This document shows, piece by piece, positions 38,907 to 40,663 of a DNA stretch of 40,663 nt (its first letter is position 1; each line of letters begins with the position of its first letter). The notes beneath the pieces were generated by a model. It was not told the origin of the DNA. It did no database searches and was given only the letters and a program-made list of their open reading frames with translations. This DNA is from a virus. The translations under genes were made by a program, and so were the position numbers. The stretch is from positions 1 through 40,663 of IMG/VR virus record IMGVR_UViG_3300044844_001104. One strand, given 5' to 3'.

Positions 38907-39270
38907 CGGCTGCTTCGATCTTCTCACCGGCAGGCCGAGGCATATCCGAGTTGCACTGAACGAAGATCCGCTTGCCCTTGTTTGCGTACCGGTGCGGACC
39001 CGCAAGCGCTGCCGCAGCGTCAAAGCCTTTGATGGTGCCCTCGAGATCGGCGTCGGTCTTGTGCGCTAGGACCTGGCACTTTTTACCCTTCGGCTCCTCA
39101 ATGTCGAAGTCGTACTTCTCCCAAGCTGCTGCACCAAGACCGCCGGGCGAATCCTTCGTGCAGTTGCTCCCGAGTCCCTGGCCCGTGAGTTTCTCGCAGG
39201 CTGTTTTTGCGTCGAGGTCTGAACCGCAACCGACCACCGACACCACCAGAACCATCAACCAAGCCTTCAT
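38893..39270 (-). CDS. Lipoprotein co-expressed with the repressor (125 aa)
   Basis: A type II signal peptide (MKAWLMVLVVSVVGC) with lipobox VVGC and Cys15 as the lipid site. The mature part has Cys residues (TACEKL, SNCTKD, KKCQVL, VQCNSD) that may form two disulphides, and an alpha/beta look. It is coupled to the repressor by ATGA (39267-39270), so it is likely made in the lysogen. Candidates are superinfection exclusion or other lysogenic conversion. The D-A-x-x-A-C-x-K-L style is common in Myxococcota lipoproteins. Confidence 0.75.
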   Translation of the reverse strand: MKAWLMVLVVSVVGCGSDLDAKTACEKLTGQGLGSNCTKDSPGGLGAAAWEKYDFDIEEPKGKKCQVLAHKTDADLEGTIKGFDAAAALAGPHRYANKGKRIFVQCNSDMPRPAGEKIEAAVKAL

Positions 39271-39761
39271 GCGTCCTCCCCGAAGTCTTCCTCTGTTGCG
39301 TCACGTGTGGCCATCCGCTTCCACGCGTCCACGCGTCGTATCGTGTCGAGGATGGCCTGTCGACACTCGGCCTCGGTGGGGCCGTCACCCTTGTGCACGC
39401 CCAGCCGATCGGTAGCGATGTCGAGCATCGCCTCAGTCACAACCCCAGCCGCAAGGGCATCCCGAGCGTGAATGTTGAACGCGCCATACCTTTGGGCGTA
39501 GCGCTTCCACCTTCCGGGAGTCTCGCGCACTTGGGCTTGGCTTGTCGGAGTGAAGGCATCCTCGGCGTCTGACGCGGTAAGTCCAAGCACGCGTGCCAGT
39601 CTGGTTTGATGCTTCGCTGGGGCACGCAGCCCAGTGATCCACCGCCCGATCGTGGCGATGCTTACGCCGACTTCAGCCGCGAGCTCTTTGCGAGTCATGC
39701 CTTTGGCGACCATCGCGCGCTCGATCGCGATCCCTGCGCCCTGCGGGAGCTTTGCCTTCAC
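39267..39761 (-). CDS. XRE-family repressor (CI-like), putative
   Basis: A 164-aa protein with an N-terminal helix-turn-helix: VAKGMTRKELAAEVGVSIAT then IGRWITGLRAPAKHQ (about 18-52). The C-terminal half is helical and has no LexA-type Ala-Gly/Ser-Lys protease motif visible, so induction should not be by self-cleavage. It reads leftward from GTG 39761 (ATG 39713 is an alternative), opposite the Cro-like gene, and is coupled to a lipoprotein gene. It is the best candidate to bind the TGCTCC/GGAGCA operators. Confidence 0.75.
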   Translation of the reverse strand: MKAKLPQGAGIAIERAMVAKGMTRKELAAEVGVSIATIGRWITGLRAPAKHQTRLARVLGLTASDAEDAFTPTSQAQVRETPGRWKRYAQRYGAFNIHARDALAAGVVTEAMLDIATDRLGVHKGDGPTEAECRQAILDTIRRVDAWKRMATRDATEEDFGEDA

Positions 39762-39799
39762 AGGCTGACTTTCGCGCGCGGGTGGGCTCCTGTCTTTGC

Positions 39800-39838
39800 T
39801 TGACTTGCTCCACTTGGAGCATTACCAATTGGAGGATG
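39800..39838 (+). promoter_or_regulatory. Rightward early promoter with internal palindromic operator
   Basis: TTGACT (39800-39805), 17 nt, TACCAA (39823-39828), then ATG at 39836, so the message is probably leaderless. The perfect palindrome TGCTCC-ACTT-GGAGCA (39806-39821) fills the spacer; a bound repressor would block polymerase. CCAATTGG (39825-39832) overlaps the -10. The region matches the leftward promoter near 38200 in 31 of 37 bases. Confidence 0.75.
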
Positions 39839-40063
39839 GTGATTAAGACAGGGCGTGCCCAACTCGCCGAATGGTTCGTGCGCAGCAACAGGTCGCAGGC
39901 CTCGCTGGCCCGGGAACTCGACACGAGCACTACGAACATCCAGCGATGGTTGCACGGTCACCGCGTCCCTCGCATTGATGTGCTCGCTCGTATTGAGCGA
40001 ATAACGGGGATCCCGTCGTCGGCCTGGGCTGCTGACGATCGAGCGAACGCGAAGGCCTCCTAG
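39836..40063 (+). CDS. Cro-like HTH regulator, probably leaderless (75 aa)
   Basis: Start ATG 39836, directly at the predicted transcription start; GGAG sits one base upstream and is too close to work as a ribosome site. The HTH is RSNRSQASLARELDTSTTNI then QRWLHGHRVPR, with a short C-terminal helix (DVLARIERITGI). It is divergent from the repressor and heads the early rightward operon, as Cro does in lambdoid phages. A GTG at 39839 is a possible second start. Confidence 0.75.
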   Translation: MVIKTGRAQLAEWFVRSNRSQASLARELDTSTTNIQRWLHGHRVPRIDVLARIERITGIPSSAWAADDRANAKAS

Positions 40064-40174
40064 GTGCTTGAGCTCTACGGGCTCGCCGCTCTGATTCTGC
40101 TCGTGCTCGCCATGTGGGCCGCGAGCGCTTGGCAGTCGTTTTGGGTCAACCGTTTTGACGAGGAGGATCGATAG
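40064..40174 (+). CDS. Small single-span membrane protein (36 aa)
   Basis: GTG 40064 follows the Cro-like stop immediately. The 36 residues have one hydrophobic helix (LYGLAALILLVLAMWAASAW) and an acidic tail ending in DEEDR. The reading frame ends at TAG 40172-40174 just before the next ATG. An early membrane peptide of unknown role. Confidence 0.5.
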   Translation: MLELYGLAALILLVLAMWAASAWQSFWVNRFDEEDR

Positions 40175-40507
40175 ATGGCTTTCCCCGCTCAGACTCCGGT
40201 GGTTGTGCGAGCCAAGGCTCTGCCGATTGATGACCGGCACGTGTCGCGCCTGCGTTCGTCGGCTCGTCAGCGTGGGCGCGATCGTCGCGTTGAGATCGTC
40301 GGCGAGGCCATGCGTGCAAGCCGTGCGACTCCGTTGGACGTCGCCGATGCGCTCGAGCTGAGCGAGCGTGCTGCTCGCCGCGCGGTTGAGGGCGGAGCAC
40401 CTGTGGACGTTGGCGACCTGTTTCCGATTGCGGAGTCGGGCCCCGGTGGGCTGCGTCTCGCTCGTCGCATCGTTGCGGCTCTCACGGTCGAGTTGGACCG
40501 GATCTAG
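40175..40507 (+). CDS. Early protein with possible HTH (110 aa)
   Basis: AGGAGG (40161-40166) lies 8 nt before ATG 40175, the strongest ribosome site in the early operon. The basic middle (RQRGRDRRVEIVGEAMR) is followed by TPLDVADALELSERAARRAV, which could form a helix-turn-helix, and a helical C-terminus (GGLRLARRIVAALTVEL). It could be a transcription regulator similar in role to CII, but no family is recognised. Confidence 0.6.
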   Translation: MAFPAQTPVVVRAKALPIDDRHVSRLRSSARQRGRDRRVEIVGEAMRASRATPLDVADALELSERAARRAVEGGAPVDVGDLFPIAESGPGGLRLARRIVAALTVELDRI

Positions 40508-40531
40508 CTGTCCAAGGAAGGGCATTGAGCG

Positions 40532-40615
40532 ATGCTAGGCACACCGACCTCGGTTCGCATCGCGAGCCTATTTGTTCAGGCCATGCCGCAGGCCTTCAGG
40601 CAGGCCGCGCAATGA
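40532..40615 (+). CDS. Tiny early ORF spanning the circular junction (27 aa)
   Basis: ATG 40532 follows AAGGAAGGG (40514-40522) at about 9 nt. The 27 codons (GTPTSVRIASLFVQAMPQAF central part) end at TGA, positions 40613-40615, equal to 77-79 on the left copy, overlapping the ATG of the 64-aa gene (ATGA). It shows that the early operon continues across the assembly ends. Function unknown. Confidence 0.45.
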   Translation: MLGTPTSVRIASLFVQAMPQAFRQAAQ

Positions 40616-40663
40616 AAGCGCTCATGCTCATGGACGGCCAACCCATCGGCCACGCTCCCACGC
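40537..40663. repeat. Terminal direct repeat, right copy
   Basis: Identical to 1-127 over all 127 bases; see the left copy. One of the two copies should be removed to obtain the 40,536-bp circle. Confidence 0.9.

Overview
This window is a complete genome of a temperate phage with a contractile tail (myovirus type), assembled as a circle. The first 127 bases (1-127) recur exactly as the last 127 (40537-40663), so the unique circle is 40,536 bp. The DNA is GC-rich, genes are tightly packed, and most same-strand neighbours overlap by ATGA, GTGA or TGATG. The host is probably a Gram-negative high-GC bacterium. A cysteine-rich lipoprotein of a style common in Myxococcota, and an attP site inside the integrase gene as in Myxococcus phage Mx8, hint at Myxococcota, but this is an inference.

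Layout. (1) The early rightward operon starts at 39836 with a Cro-like HTH gene, crosses the circular junction and runs to 4279. It holds tiny genes, a DUF2303 protein, an orphan DNA methyltransferase, a RusA-like resolvase, a replication initiator and a DnaC-like helicase loader. (2) The late region (4437-31098) holds terminase; a Mu gp29-like portal that is inverted onto the minus strand (6468-7877); a Mu I-like protease with nested scaffold; cement protein and gpT-like major head; head completion proteins; sheath and tube; a tail chaperone with a programmed -1 frameshift; tape measure; baseplate hub, spike, wedge and J; host-interaction proteins including a tail alpha/beta hydrolase; a lysis module; and late virion accessory genes. 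(3) At 31100-32970 lie a long hairpin, attP (3' half of a tRNA-Arg) inside the integrase gene, the integrase, and a small upstream gene. (4) A leftward operon (38179 down to 32954) carries a YqaJ-type exonuclease, a putative single-strand annealing protein and several unknown small proteins. (5) The switch region (38180-39835) holds an ImmA/IrrE-like protein on the plus strand, and an XRE repressor translationally coupled to a lipoprotein on the minus strand.

How it fits together. Two promoters, one for the rightward early operon and one for the leftward recombination operon, share a 37-bp element (31 of 37 identical). In both, the ATG sits 8 nt after the end of a putative -10 box, so both first messages look leaderless. 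One repressor could therefore shut both arms through TGCTCC/GGAGCA half-sites. The late region seems to use a different signal, TTTACAG: at 7902-7924 two copies face outwards, each exactly 24 nt from the start codon of the portal gene (left) and the protease gene (right). A related palindromic cluster precedes the terminase genes.

The most unusual points are the duplicated leaderless promoter/operator, the inverted portal with its symmetric promoter, the integrase that would be rewritten at its 3' end on integration, a lysis protein that appears to carry an NlpC/P60-like domain in permuted order behind an alpha/beta-hydrolase-like domain, and a holin-like/lipoprotein fusion.
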